Shown: positions 18,889 to 27,390, numbered from the stretch's first letter. The stretch: 64,000 bases of DNA from DAIPXZ01 sp036782995 (GCA_036782995.1 DAIPXZ010000002.1:1-64000); one strand, 5' to 3'. Numbers and translations: made by a program. Notes: a model not told the origin generated them from the sequence alone.

Positions 18889-19680
18889 TTAAGCTTCTTT
18901 GCTCTCTGTTGCTGCAACTTCTTCTGTAGCAACTTCTTCTGTAGCAGCTGCTTCTTCAGCAACCTCTTCGGAAGCTTCTTCGCCTGCATCCATTTGCTCG
19001 CCCTGACGTGCTTCAATAACAGCATCTGCCATACGACCAGCAATCAGCTTTACGGCGCGAATAGCGTCATCATTACCAGGGATAACATAATCTACTTCTT
19101 CAGGATCACAGTTAGTATCAACAATAGCAACTACCGGAATACCGAGACGCTTTGCTTCTGCAACAGCCAAGTGTTCCTTCTTTGTGTCAACAACAAACAT
19201 GCAAGCCGGAATTCCAGGCATACCTTGGATACCGCCGAGGTTCTTCTCAAGCTTCTCCATTTCGAGCTTCAATTTAGCAACTTCCTTCTTCGTGCGAAGA
19301 TCAAAGGAACCGTCCTCAGCCATCTTCTGGAGTTCGTTCAAACGAGCGATTCTCTTCTTAATTGTTGTGAAGTTGGTGAGTGTACCACCGAGCCAACGGT
19401 TGTTGATGAAGAACATTCCGCAACGTGCTGCTTCTTCGGCAATAGAATCCTGAGCTTGCTTCTTCGTTCCTACGAAAAGAACATTACCGCCGTCCATTGC
19501 GATTTGACGCATGAACATGTAAGCCTCATCAGCCTTACGAACAGTTTTTTGCAAATCAATAATGTGAATGCCGTTGCGCTCTGTATAGATGTACTCAGAC
19601 ATCTTCGGGTTCCAACGACGTGTTTGGTGACCAAAATGGACACCGGCTTCAAGAAGCTGTTTCATAGAAATAACTGGCAT
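18889..19680 (-). CDS. rpsB: 30S ribosomal protein S2 with acidic alanine/glutamate-rich tail
   Basis: S2 is a structural protein of the small subunit. It starts MPVISMKQLLEAGVHFGHQT after AGGAGG. The core matches S2 through RMADAVIEAR at about residue 224. The last ~38 residues are a low-complexity Ala/Glu/Val tail (for example EEVATEEVAATES) encoded by near-repeated GAAGAAGTTGC-type units. S2 is usually 230-260 residues, so 263 is at the long end because of this tail. Confidence 0.97.
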   Translation of the reverse strand: MPVISMKQLLEAGVHFGHQTRRWNPKMSEYIYTERNGIHIIDLQKTVRKADEAYMFMRQIAMDGGNVLFVGTKKQAQDSIAEEAARCGMFFINNRWLGGTLTNFTTIKKRIARLNELQKMAEDGSFDLRTKKEVAKLKLEMEKLEKNLGGIQGMPGIPACMFVVDTKKEHLAVAEAKRLGIPVVAIVDTNCDPEEVDYVIPGNDDAIRAVKLIAGRMADAVIEARQGEQMDAGEEASEEVAEEAAATEEVATEEVAATESKEA

Positions 19681-19705
19681 AACTTTTTCCTCCTGTTTTA
19701 CCATC

Positions 19706-19753
19706 CACAAGGTGTCACTTCTCCTTTGGAAAAGCACAAAAGTATCCCTTGTG
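19706..19753 (-). promoter_or_regulatory. structured 5' leader of rpsB (candidate autoregulatory element)
   Basis: In the ~85-base rpsB leader, CACAAGG (complement of 19747-19753) pairs perfectly with CCTTGTG (complement of 19706-19712). The enclosed stretch can fold further, for example ACTT with AAGT. Leaders of S2 operons in several bacteria are bound by S2 itself. That this one is too is inference, and no match to a named leader class was tested. Confidence 0.45.
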
Positions 19754-19770
19754 TGTTTTTTAGCTTTTCG

Positions 19771-19799
19771 ATGTTACCATGACGAGAAAAGAAAGGCAA
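19771..19799 (-). promoter_or_regulatory. promoter of rpsB-tsf
   Basis: On the minus strand a TTGCCT -35 box (19799-19794) and a TAACAT -10 box (19776-19771) are separated by exactly 17 bases. It lies about 90 bases upstream of the rpsB start. Confidence 0.7.
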
Positions 19800-19833
19800 G
19801 TCTTTTTATCGAAAATATGCAGAAAAATCAATC

Positions 19834-19870
19834 ATTTCCTGCATTTCACTCTTTGTTATAATGCTACAAT
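19834..19870 (+). promoter_or_regulatory. promoter region of the M20 peptidase gene
   Basis: TATAAT at 19857-19862 with a weak ATTTCC -35 17 bases upstream, and an alternative TACAAT at 19865-19870. It lies 30-40 bases before the start codon and is divergent from the rpsB promoter. Confidence 0.5.
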
Positions 19871-19900
19871 AGTACCATTCAAGGTAAAGGAGTCAATAGC

Positions 19901-21250
19901 ATGAAGCCACAAGCATCCGATAACGAAAAGAAAGCCTTGCTAGAATACTTATCCGCACTCATCGCCATTCCAAGTGTCAAGTCCGAAGCGCACCCCGAAG
20001 CGCCCTACGGAATCGCACCAAAGATGGCCTTAGATTTTTTTCTGGAACGAGCCGCAAATGACGGCTTCATCACGAAAAACATTGATAATAAGGCGGGTTA
20101 TGCCCAATGGGGACAATCCGGTCCGTTAATCGCTGTACTTTGTCACTTGGATGTTGTCCCAAGCGGTGATGGTTTTACCACTGATCCGTTTATGCTGACA
20201 GAGAAAGACGGTATGCTATATGGACGTGGTGTCGTCGATGACAAAGGACCACTTTCAGCTTCCTACTTTTCCTTGTTACGAATTAAGAATGAACATCCCA
20301 CGCCAAATGCTCGTTATAGACTCATCGTTGGAACAGATGAAGAACATGGCTCGTCCTGTATGGAACGTTATGTCGAAACAGAAGAAATTCCAGACGCTGG
20401 TTTCACGCCCGATGCTGATTTTCCCTGCCTCTTCGCCGAAAAAGGAATTATGCAAATCGCATTTCGCGGAGAAGGAAATCCCAATGTCACCATTCATGGC
20501 GGTAATGCGCACAACATGGTACCTGCCCTATGTACTCGTTTGGACATCGGCGCAACGAAAGAACTGCTTTATCATGGTATATGTGCACATGCATCCCGTC
20601 CAACGCTCGGAAAGAATGCCATTGAGATGTGTATCAATGAGCTTCCGAAGCATTTCATTGATGCCTCTCCGTTACTACATTTCGCGTACGATAAGCTCGT
20701 CACCGACATCGCATCGTCTTCCAGTGCCCCGCTTTTGGCGGATGTTCCGGCAGACGAAAGCGGAGCGATTACATCCAATATTGGTGTAATCGAAGTGAAT
20801 GCAAATGAATCTGTCCTTCATATCGATATTCGATATCCGGTAAATGTTGATGGTGACGCTCTCTTAAAGGCGATTACGCAAGAAACCGCCGCATATGGAC
20901 TCACTGTCACGATTGACGGTCATCAAAAACCACTGTACAAAGAAAAGAATTCGCCTACCATTCACACACTTGTCGAGCTTTATGATAGTTATCGTGACCT
21001 CTTCCCCTGCATTGAGCAAGAAAAAGAAGCCCATGATCGATATATGTCTGAGAAGGTCGAAGCTATCGCCATTGGCGGCGGAACCTACGCTCGTACCATG
21101 GACAATATCGTAGCCTTCGGCCCTGCTAATCCTTGGGAAGAAGATCAATGTCATCAAGCAAACGAGCATATCGCAAAAGAATCCCTTTTCATTCTAATTC
21201 CTCTGTATGAGGAAGCGCTAGAAAAGCTCGCTAGCGACATCATCTCGTAG
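19901..21250 (+). CDS. M20-family metallopeptidase, PepV/Sapep-like dipeptidase
   Basis: This is a cytoplasmic dinuclear zinc dipeptidase. The family metal ligands and catalytic residues are visible: His82 in LCHLDVVP, Asp113 in GRGVVDDKG, the general-base Glu147 with metal-ligand Glu148 in TDEEHGS, and the late His segment in GGGTYARTM. The 449-residue length fits PepV-like enzymes with the large inserted lid domain (about 165-380). The start ATG follows AAAGGAG. It is transcribed alone, divergently from rpsB, and ends at a shared terminator. Exact substrate preference (Xaa-His or broader dipeptides) cannot be told from the sequence. Confidence 0.9.
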   Translation: MKPQASDNEKKALLEYLSALIAIPSVKSEAHPEAPYGIAPKMALDFFLERAANDGFITKNIDNKAGYAQWGQSGPLIAVLCHLDVVPSGDGFTTDPFMLTEKDGMLYGRGVVDDKGPLSASYFSLLRIKNEHPTPNARYRLIVGTDEEHGSSCMERYVETEEIPDAGFTPDADFPCLFAEKGIMQIAFRGEGNPNVTIHGGNAHNMVPALCTRLDIGATKELLYHGICAHASRPTLGKNAIEMCINELPKHFIDASPLLHFAYDKLVTDIASSSSAPLLADVPADESGAITSNIGVIEVNANESVLHIDIRYPVNVDGDALLKAITQETAAYGLTVTIDGHQKPLYKEKNSPTIHTLVELYDSYRDLFPCIEQEKEAHDRYMSEKVEAIAIGGGTYARTMDNIVAFGPANPWEEDQCHQANEHIAKESLFILIPLYEEALEKLASDIIS

Positions 21251-21273
21251 CACACATTTACGCATTAAAACAA

Positions 21274-21312
21274 AACGGACGGTTTATCAGTTTATACTGA
21301 AAACCGTCCGTT
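21274..21312. terminator. bidirectional terminator between convergent genes
   Basis: AACGGACGGTTT and its exact complement AAACCGTCCGTT enclose TCAG-TTTATA-CTGA. The minus-strand side runs into TTTGTTTTAA and the plus-strand side into TTACTTATT. It sits between the M20 peptidase (+) and the NlpC/P60 gene (-). Confidence 0.85.
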
Positions 21313-21334
21313 ACTTATTGCGCGAAAAAACTGA

Positions 21335-22612
21335 TTAGAAAAATCTTCGAATCGACGTCATCGACTGCATCGGGTACGTAGCACCAATGACCATTCTGTT
21401 TGAGCTACTAGCATGTACAGTCTCGCCATTTCCGATATAGAGACTTACATGATCGACACGACCGTCTCCATTATAGTCATGACAAATGACATCCCCCGGA
21501 AGTAATTCTTGCCCCATAACATTTGTTCCCATGGAAGCAATCGATGCCGATTGATGCGGCAAAGAGATATGGTAATAATTCGCATAAACGTACATTACAA
21601 AGCCAGAACAATCCATGCCTGAAATATCACACCCCGTGTAGTGATATGGAACACCGATAAAGGCCTTCGCATATGTGGCAATATCACACGTAGAAGGATC
21701 TGGAATAGAAATAGTAGATGTACCAGGTGTTGTCGGTGTCGGATTGGTAGGTGTAGTACCAGTTTGCGGTGCGGGCGTCTGTGATGAAGACACCAGAGAG
21801 CATTTCACATACGTCCCAACTACAGTCTTGAACCAACCGTTGCTTGTTTTCGCAACGACTTCGATGGCTTCTCCCGCTACTAGCTTACGAGTTGTATCAT
21901 ATTGTGTACCCGGACCGGTACGAACATTGACTTCACCAATAGCATAATACGTTCCGCTTGCCGAAGTCTCGGTAACAACAGGTGTAGGAGTCGGTGTATT
22001 CGTTGGACGTGGCGTCGGGGTTGGCGTAGCAATAAAGTCAGTGGTAATCATCGAAGAGACCACATAGCCTTCCGCCATGTCCTCCATTTGGATGCAAGAC
22101 CAAGAAGAACCATATGCGACGCGAATGGCGGTGTCGGAATAATGCAAAGTTGCAATAATTTCAGCGTCCGCTGAAGGTGCTGAGCGTACATTCAATTCTG
22201 TTGCTGATACATAAACGGGGGTAGTATCCAAAGTAAACTCCGAAATGGCAAGCAATTCTTCCGGGATACCTTCTTCATTGATTTGTTGTGTAATCGTGAA
22301 TGTGTTATCAATAACAGCATTTTGTGCAGATAAATCCCCATCGATTGATGTGCCTAAAATGCCACTATTCGTTCCACGATCCGTTAATGTTACGATGCCT
22401 TCCGGATTAAACTCTTCAAATTCTGCAATGGAAACTGTTTCTGCAGGAACCTGCAAATAAACGTCCGAAGCACTATTTTGACGCAATTCCGGAATGCCAA
22501 CCAATACAATTCCCGTAGCAAGAAAAACTGCCGCTAATTTCACACATCGAACTGCGGTCAGATTATTCCTCTTACCGAAACTGTCTTGAGTATTCATTTG
22601 ACTATGTTTCAC
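21335..22612 (-). CDS. secreted or membrane-anchored SH3-domain NlpC/P60 cell-wall endopeptidase
   Basis: This is a cell-wall hydrolase cutting peptide stems in peptidoglycan. It has one membrane segment near residues 22-41, so it is a signal-anchor or uncleaved signal protein. Two bacterial SH3 domains follow (about 132-191 with LNVRSAPS, and 220-274 with VNVRTGPG), each ended by a Pro/Thr-rich linker. The C-terminal NlpC/P60 domain (about 309-425) has catalytic Cys335 in MDCSGF, His388 in VDHVSLY and His400 as the likely third polar residue. I start at GTG 22612, exactly seven bases after AGGAGG. The ATG at 22597 is too far from it. It is a single-gene unit with its own promoter and a WalR-like box. 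Confidence 0.93.
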   Translation of the reverse strand: MKHSQMNTQDSFGKRNNLTAVRCVKLAAVFLATGIVLVGIPELRQNSASDVYLQVPAETVSIAEFEEFNPEGIVTLTDRGTNSGILGTSIDGDLSAQNAVIDNTFTITQQINEEGIPEELLAISEFTLDTTPVYVSATELNVRSAPSADAEIIATLHYSDTAIRVAYGSSWSCIQMEDMAEGYVVSSMITTDFIATPTPTPRPTNTPTPTPVVTETSASGTYYAIGEVNVRTGPGTQYDTTRKLVAGEAIEVVAKTSNGWFKTVVGTYVKCSLVSSSQTPAPQTGTTPTNPTPTTPGTSTISIPDPSTCDIATYAKAFIGVPYHYTGCDISGMDCSGFVMYVYANYYHISLPHQSASIASMGTNVMGQELLPGDVICHDYNGDGRVDHVSLYIGNGETVHASSSNRMVIGATYPMQSMTSIRRFF

Positions 22613-22671
22613 AAAATAACCTCCTGAGAGTAGATTCATGTAAATTTCACTTCATAAACTCCCACATAAGT

Positions 22672-22699
22672 ATTATAACCGAAATAACGAGGCTAGCAA
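22672..22699 (-). promoter_or_regulatory. promoter of the NlpC/P60 gene
   Basis: On the minus strand TTGCTA (-35, 22699-22694), a 16-base spacer, then TATAAT (-10, 22677-22672). This gives a leader of about 50 bases before the GTG start. Confidence 0.65.
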
Positions 22700-22704
22700 A
22701 CCTT

Positions 22705-22721
22705 TGTAGTATATTTGTAAC
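22705..22721. promoter_or_regulatory. WalR/YycF-like direct repeat
   Basis: TGTAGT, five bases, then TGTAAC is read on the plus strand, immediately upstream of the NlpC/P60 -35 box. The published WalR consensus in Firmicutes is two TGTWAH hexamers separated by five bases. This site differs from it at one position (the A of the first hexamer). Confidence 0.4.
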
Positions 22722-22939
22722 ATTTACACCTGTATTGCCTCAATTCAAAACCAGCCGAAAAGCGTGTGTTTCAAACATTTGATAATCCAAATAGTTTTGA
22801 GCGCCAAAAGACATATAGCAAATTAGTGATATTTTTACTTTTGAATAGCGAATACATTGTGAAGCACGGACGAAGGTATACTATCCCGAAAACAACGTGC
22901 TGCTCGTATGGTTCTCCATTACTTTCTCAGCGATTAAAG

Positions 22940-22973
22940 AAAAACGAAAAGGGATGCATTATTGCATCCCTTT
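22940..22973 (-). terminator. terminator of the cmk-ispH-S1 transcript
   Basis: An 11-bp perfect stem (AAAGGGATGCA / TGCATCCCTTT) with a four-base loop is followed on the minus strand by TTTTCGTTTTTCTTT. It lies 27 bases after the ispH-S1 stop. Confidence 0.88.
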
Positions 22974-22999
22974 ACTAAACTCAAATATGTGATAAAGAA

Positions 23000-25138
23000 T
23001 TACTCAGCCGGTGTTGCTTCTGGAGCAGCTTCTTCTGCAGGAGCAGCCTCTGCAACCTCAATTTCAGCAACCGGAGCAGCTTCCTCAACAGGAGCAGCCT
23101 CTGTTGCCTCAACTTCAGCAACCGGAGCTTCTTCCTTAGCAGGAGCGGCGTAAATCTCTTCATTCTCCGCAGTAACTTCTGGATCAATCGGATTTACTTC
23201 CTTGATGCTGATGCTGATACGACGTGCCGTAGCATTAACGTCCAAAACCTTTGCTTCGACCTCCATACCCTCTTTCAAAACATCCTGTGGCTTATTCAAG
23301 CGAACGTTTGAAATCTGAGAAACATGGCAAAGAGCATCAAGATTTGGCTCAAGCTCGACGAAAGCGCCAAACTGGAACATACGAACGACCTTACCACGAA
23401 CAATTGATCCTACTGGGATACGCTCTTCGATATCAAAGAACGGATCGTCTTCTTGCTTTCTATAGCCGAGAGAAATACGCTTCTTCTCCGCATCAAAATC
23501 CTTAACATATACATGAATGGTATCACCAACAGAAACAACTTCCGAAGGATGACGGATACGATTCCATGAAAGCTCGGAAACGTGAACCAATCCATCAACA
23601 CCACCGATGTCAACGAAGGCACCAAAATCGGTAAGGCTTCTCACAACACCGTCGTATTCAGCACCCTTCTCAATTGCGGCCCAAACTTCGTTAGCCTTCT
23701 CGCGACGTTCATTATTCAAAAGAGTTCTTCTGGATCCGGATACACGCAAACGACGCTTGTCAGGGTCGAATTGTGTAATCAAAATCTCAATTGTCTTTCC
23801 CTTATATGCATCCAAGTCTTCGACAGTGGACATTTCGAGCTGTGTACGATGGATATATACATCAACACCGCCGTAGTTGCCGATAACACCGTCTTTTACA
23901 ACACCGGTAATCTTAACCTTAACCGGTTCTTTGTTTTCAAACGCACTCTCAACAAGAGCCTTGTTCTTACCAAAATCAGCATGAGACTTCGAAAGAAGAA
24001 TCTCCTTACCCATATCAGAATTACGTACGCTACGTACATATACTTCCACTTCTTTGTGTTCGGCAATTGCCGCTTCCAAATCAAAGTCAGGATCATTCTC
24101 GAACTCTTGACGAGGAATCTTTCCTTCAGACTTATCATGAACATCAACGTAGACAAATTCACTATCAGCCGAAGTAATTGCTCCCTTCACGGTTGCATTC
24201 TTTCTAAGCTGTGGAATGCTCTCGATATAATCTCCAAAATTGATGTCTGCCTGTTCTAGATTCGCGTTAACCTCGTTCTCACTCATTGTTCGGATAACCT
24301 CCCTGATAATCTTATCTGGCGTCGACGCTCCAGCAGTAATGCCAACATGATGAATCTCATCCGAAATAATGCTCGGTAGAAGATTCTTCATCTCGCTTGC
24401 CGTTCCTACAAGAACAGTCTTCGCAGATCGACCTTGGCAGATTTCAAGAAGCTTCTTCGTATTGGAGCTGTGTGCCGAACCGATAACAATCATCAGGTCA
24501 GAACGTGCCGCCAATTCTTCAGCTTCCCGTTGCCTACTTTCAGTCGTACTACATATTGTATCAAAAATTCGCTCGTTTGCAATTTCATTTTTGATTATTT
24601 CACGAATTTTTTGAAATTCATTTGCTGAAAATGTTGTTTGAGACACTAAAATCGAATTCGCATCGACAAAATGCAGTGCTCTTGCTTCTTCTTCCGAAGA
24701 AATGACACAAACATCGGATTTCGCTTCACCACAAATACCATCCACTTCAGGATGTCCTTTCGTGCCGGTTATGTAGATCTTTTGGCCCTTTTCATCAGCA
24801 TCACGAACAATGTTGTGTATTTTCGACACAAACGGACAAGTACAATTGTATATCTCACAATCGCGTGCAGCGAGTGCATCGAGAATCGCTGGTTTAACGC
24901 CATGTGCGCGAATCACAACAATACTACCGGGTATGATTTCGTCACAGGAATGCACTAGCTTCATACCTTTTGCCAGCAAGTCATTGACTACGAGTTCATT
25001 ATGCGTGATTTCGCCGAGCATATAGATATCGCGTTTTCCCGCGTTTTCGTTGAGGACTTTATATGCAGTCTTTACCGCATGATCGACGCCAAAACAAAAA
25101 CCAGAGGATTTTGCTAATTCAATCGTATATCTGGACAT
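23000..25138 (-). CDS. ispH: bifunctional HMB-PP reductase (IspH/LytB) - ribosomal protein S1 fusion
   Basis: Residues 1-283 are IspH, the last MEP-pathway enzyme, making IPP and DMAPP. The three cluster cysteines sit in GFCFGVDHA, NCTCPF and CSTTESRQ. The rest carries four S1 RNA-binding repeats; the last two are the best conserved (DFGAFVDIGGVDGLVHVSEL and FGAFVELEPN). It ends in a ~50-residue Ala/Glu/Pro tail with EEAAP repeats. Such fusions are known in clostridia, so this is not an assembly error. The start ATG at 25138 overlaps the end of cmk closely. Total length is 712 residues. Confidence 0.95.
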   Translation of the reverse strand: MSRYTIELAKSSGFCFGVDHAVKTAYKVLNENAGKRDIYMLGEITHNELVVNDLLAKGMKLVHSCDEIIPGSIVVIRAHGVKPAILDALAARDCEIYNCTCPFVSKIHNIVRDADEKGQKIYITGTKGHPEVDGICGEAKSDVCVISSEEEARALHFVDANSILVSQTTFSANEFQKIREIIKNEIANERIFDTICSTTESRQREAEELAARSDLMIVIGSAHSSNTKKLLEICQGRSAKTVLVGTASEMKNLLPSIISDEIHHVGITAGASTPDKIIREVIRTMSENEVNANLEQADINFGDYIESIPQLRKNATVKGAITSADSEFVYVDVHDKSEGKIPRQEFENDPDFDLEAAIAEHKEVEVYVRSVRNSDMGKEILLSKSHADFGKNKALVESAFENKEPVKVKITGVVKDGVIGNYGGVDVYIHRTQLEMSTVEDLDAYKGKTIEILITQFDPDKRRLRVSGSRRTLLNNERREKANEVWAAIEKGAEYDGVVRSLTDFGAFVDIGGVDGLVHVSELSWNRIRHPSEVVSVGDTIHVYVKDFDAEKKRISLGYRKQEDDPFFDIEERIPVGSIVRGKVVRMFQFGAFVELEPNLDALCHVSQISNVRLNKPQDVLKEGMEVEAKVLDVNATARRISISIKEVNPIDPEVTAENEEIYAAPAKEEAPVAEVEATEAAPVEEAAPVAEIEVAEAAPAEEAAPEATPAE

Positions 25139-25139
25139 A

Positions 25140-25829
25140 TCATTTCTTCTCCCCGATATTGGCGTCCGCGCCAAGGTGGGATAACAGGATAGAAAGCGTT
25201 TCTTCCGGCGAATGAACCGTCGTGTCGATTTCAATTGCATCCGGCATTTTCACGAGTGGGGACGCCGCTCGCGTGGAGTCTTGATGGTCACGATATTCGA
25301 TATCACGAAGCACTTCTTCAAAAGTCTGTGTCGTTATCCCTTTGCCCTCGAGCTCGATGAGTCTACGTCGAGCTCTTTCCTTTGCATCTGCAGTAAGGAA
25401 GAACTTATATTTCGCTTGTGGGAATACATGAGAACCTATATCACGACCATCCAGAACAACGTTACGATCACCCGATATTTTTCTTTGCAAATCAACCATT
25501 GCTTTTCGTACACAGGGCAAGCTGGAAATATCAGATGCTGCGACAGAAACCTCTGGCGTACGTATGGCGTCCGAAACATCTTCGCCATCAAGAAATATGT
25601 GCTGCCATCCGTCAACAAAGGATATATCAATCTTAATATTCGGTAAAAGTATCGCAACGGCAGCTTCATCTTTAGGAGACACGCCGGCACGAATCGCCGC
25701 CAATCCGCATGTGCGATACATCGCCCCAGTATCAAGATATAGGATACCTAATTGCGCAGAGACTTTTTTTGCAAGAGTGGATTTACCGGAACCGGAAGGT
25801 CCGTCGATAGCAATTTGATAGTGTTCCAT
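25140..25829 (-). CDS. cmk: (d)CMP kinase
   Basis: Cmk phosphorylates CMP and dCMP. It has the P-loop GPSGSGKST at the N-terminus, LDTGAMYRT, and DGRDIGSHVFP. The chosen ATG at 25829 (MEHYQIAIDG) follows GGAGG by five bases, while the upstream ATG overlaps that site. The protein is 229 residues. It is followed directly by ispH-S1, the same order as in many Gram-positive genomes where cmk precedes rpsA. Confidence 0.96.
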   Translation of the reverse strand: MEHYQIAIDGPSGSGKSTLAKKVSAQLGILYLDTGAMYRTCGLAAIRAGVSPKDEAAVAILLPNIKIDISFVDGWQHIFLDGEDVSDAIRTPEVSVAASDISSLPCVRKAMVDLQRKISGDRNVVLDGRDIGSHVFPQAKYKFFLTADAKERARRRLIELEGKGITTQTFEEVLRDIEYRDHQDSTRAASPLVKMPDAIEIDTTVHSPEETLSILLSHLGADANIGEKK

Positions 25830-25888
25830 AGCGTCCTCCATGTGATTGATAGGTGATCTACAGGTGATTGATTTTGCTTACATTCTAA

Positions 25889-26308
25889 TCAGATAGCGCG
25901 ATGACCGAGTCCAATGGCAATCTCATTCAGGTGCAATAAGCCAATGCCGAAGAAAACGCAAACGCTGATGTGGTCATTATATCGGGCGATGCCGATTTTA
26001 CCACCGACATTTAGCCCTATGGCTTTAGATGAAATCTGTGAGACAGCCTCACGAGCCGCACCAGCCAATGCACCTTCTTCATTATGACCATTACCGATGA
26101 TGCCCTCGCGTTGAGCAGCAACAACCGTTCTTTCGATAATTTTCGATACAGAAGAAATGAACTCACCGCCAAAATCGCATGCCGTAGCGTGGATATTATC
26201 CTTCAACAATTCTGCCTTGAGTAGCGTTTCATCTTCACGTGTATTCGTAAGCGCAATACGTATAGCAGAAGATGCCGTTAGTTTACTGTTTGCAATGATT
26301 TCTTTCAT
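25889..26308 (-). CDS. HutP-family RNA-binding antiterminator-like protein
   Basis: The 139-residue protein resembles HutP, the L-histidine- and Mg2+-dependent antiterminator of the Bacillus hut operon. Supporting features are the length, the central GIIGNGHNEEGALAGAAREA and the C-terminal GLLHLNEIAIGLGHRAI. The latter corresponds to the B. subtilis segment with the metal-ligand His138. By hand alignment, one of the two central histidines of Bacillus HutP (His77) appears to be Gly here. AGGAGG precedes the ATG. No histidine-degradation genes are near; its neighbours are an RpiR regulator and cmk. RNA target unknown. Confidence 0.8.
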   Translation of the reverse strand: MKEIIANSKLTASSAIRIALTNTREDETLLKAELLKDNIHATACDFGGEFISSVSKIIERTVVAAQREGIIGNGHNEEGALAGAAREAVSQISSKAIGLNVGGKIGIARYNDHISVCVFFGIGLLHLNEIAIGLGHRAI

Positions 26309-26317
26309 TTGGCCTCC

Positions 26318-27247
26318 TTATACGTCTGTATCTTCACGTTCCGGCAGGACACGGTCCTTCCCGGTATCGTATACTTGATACTCGGTCCATAGATTCTCTA
26401 ATGCTTCAAAAGACTGTTCGATATGCTCGCGGCGATGGATACCCAGTGCCACTAGGAGAGCGTTAATAAGCGATAACGGTGCTGTTAACGAGTCTACAAA
26501 CGATGCCATATCCGAACGAGCAAAAAGAGCAACATCCGAGTGTTCTGTCATCGGTGTGTCGCCCTTATCCGTAATGACGACGACATTTGCGCCTCTTGAA
26601 CGCGCATATTGCATGGATGAAATAGTACGAGTTGAGTAGCGAGGAAAACTGATGCCGATCATAACATCGCCGGGCCCGATGGGAAGGATTTGTTCGAATA
26701 CCTCATTTGCGCTGCTGCTATGAATATGAACAACATCATCGAAAAGAAGCGTCATATAATAATGCATAAATGAAGAAAGCGGTGATGAGCTTCGAAGGCC
26801 CATCAGATAAATCCTTTTTGCATGAAGTATTGTGTTTACGGCCTTTTCAAACGATTCTTCGTCAACGCACTCATTCGTGTGCTTTAAATTATCAATATCG
26901 GCGCATAGGATAGAGTGCAAGGCCTGGGAGTCATCTTCAAAACGTTTAGAAGCATTCAGGCGTTGTACTGATGTGAGCTTCACCTTCAGTTCTTCTTGCA
27001 AGACCTTTTGGAAATGTGGATATCCGTCATATCCCAGTTCCATTGTGAAACGGACCACCGTTGATTCGCTGACGCCTGTACTTTCACCGAGCTTCGCAGC
27101 TGTCATATAAGCGGCTTTTTCATAGTCGGAAAGGACAAATCGTGCAATAGCCTTCTGCCCTTTACTCATATGGTCCATATTATTCTCAATTTGTTCGACT
27201 AAGCTATAATGCAAATTCTCGCGTTTCTCGCCTTCATGAATCGACAT
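26318..27247 (-). CDS. RpiR/MurR-family transcriptional regulator (HTH-SIS)
   Basis: This is a sugar-phosphate-responsive regulator. The N-terminal HTH_6 domain (about 15-90, with GVSESTVVRFTMELGYDGYP) is followed by a SIS sugar-phosphate-binding domain (about 125-260, with YLMGLRSSS and ISFPRYSTRT). GGAGG precedes the ATG. It sits upstream of the HutP-family gene with a nine-base gap, so the two are probably co-transcribed. No sugar gene is adjacent, so the ligand is unknown. Confidence 0.92.
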   Translation of the reverse strand: MSIHEGEKRENLHYSLVEQIENNMDHMSKGQKAIARFVLSDYEKAAYMTAAKLGESTGVSESTVVRFTMELGYDGYPHFQKVLQEELKVKLTSVQRLNASKRFEDDSQALHSILCADIDNLKHTNECVDEESFEKAVNTILHAKRIYLMGLRSSSPLSSFMHYYMTLLFDDVVHIHSSSANEVFEQILPIGPGDVMIGISFPRYSTRTISSMQYARSRGANVVVITDKGDTPMTEHSDVALFARSDMASFVDSLTAPLSLINALLVALGIHRREHIEQSFEALENLWTEYQVYDTGKDRVLPEREDTDV

Positions 27248-27324
27248 GAACGTACCTCCGATGAGATAGTAATCTCTATTCCCTACTATTCAATTCAGAA
27301 CCTTTTGTCTCCGAATCATTTTAC

Positions 27325-27337
27325 CAGTGTTTCACTG
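27325..27337. promoter_or_regulatory. CAGTG-TTT-CACTG palindrome upstream of the RpiR-family gene
   Basis: A perfect 5-bp inverted repeat with a three-base centre lies about 78-90 bases upstream of the regulator start. A TAAAAT-like -10 is adjacent on the minus strand. It is a candidate autoregulatory operator, based on position and symmetry only. Confidence 0.35.
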
Positions 27338-27390
27338 TTCTCAAATTTACCCTAAACAATGCCATTATACACAATTTTTCCGTTGAATAC

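Larger units (their letters stand above)
22613..22999. other. intergenic region between the NlpC/P60 gene and ispH-S1
   Basis: This 387-base gap holds the NlpC/P60 promoter (22672-22699), a WalR-like direct repeat just upstream of it (22705-22721) and the ispH-S1 terminator (22940-22973). The stretch from about 22,740 to 22,930 shows no gene I can support. A 70-codon plus-strand reading there lacks a ribosome binding site. Confidence 0.7.

Noticed and set aside
18198..19043. Longer EF-Ts reading starting inside rpsB
   Set aside because: The extra N-terminus is the rpsB repeat region read in another frame; the ATG at 18851 has its own GGAGG and matches the family start.
22766..22978. 70-codon plus-strand reading frame in the NlpC-ispH gap
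   Set aside because: It has no ribosome binding site, overlaps the ispH-S1 terminator and has no recognisable composition or family.
23582..24259. 225-codon plus-strand frame inside ispH-S1
   Set aside because: It is antisense to a well-conserved coding region and has no family match or binding site.
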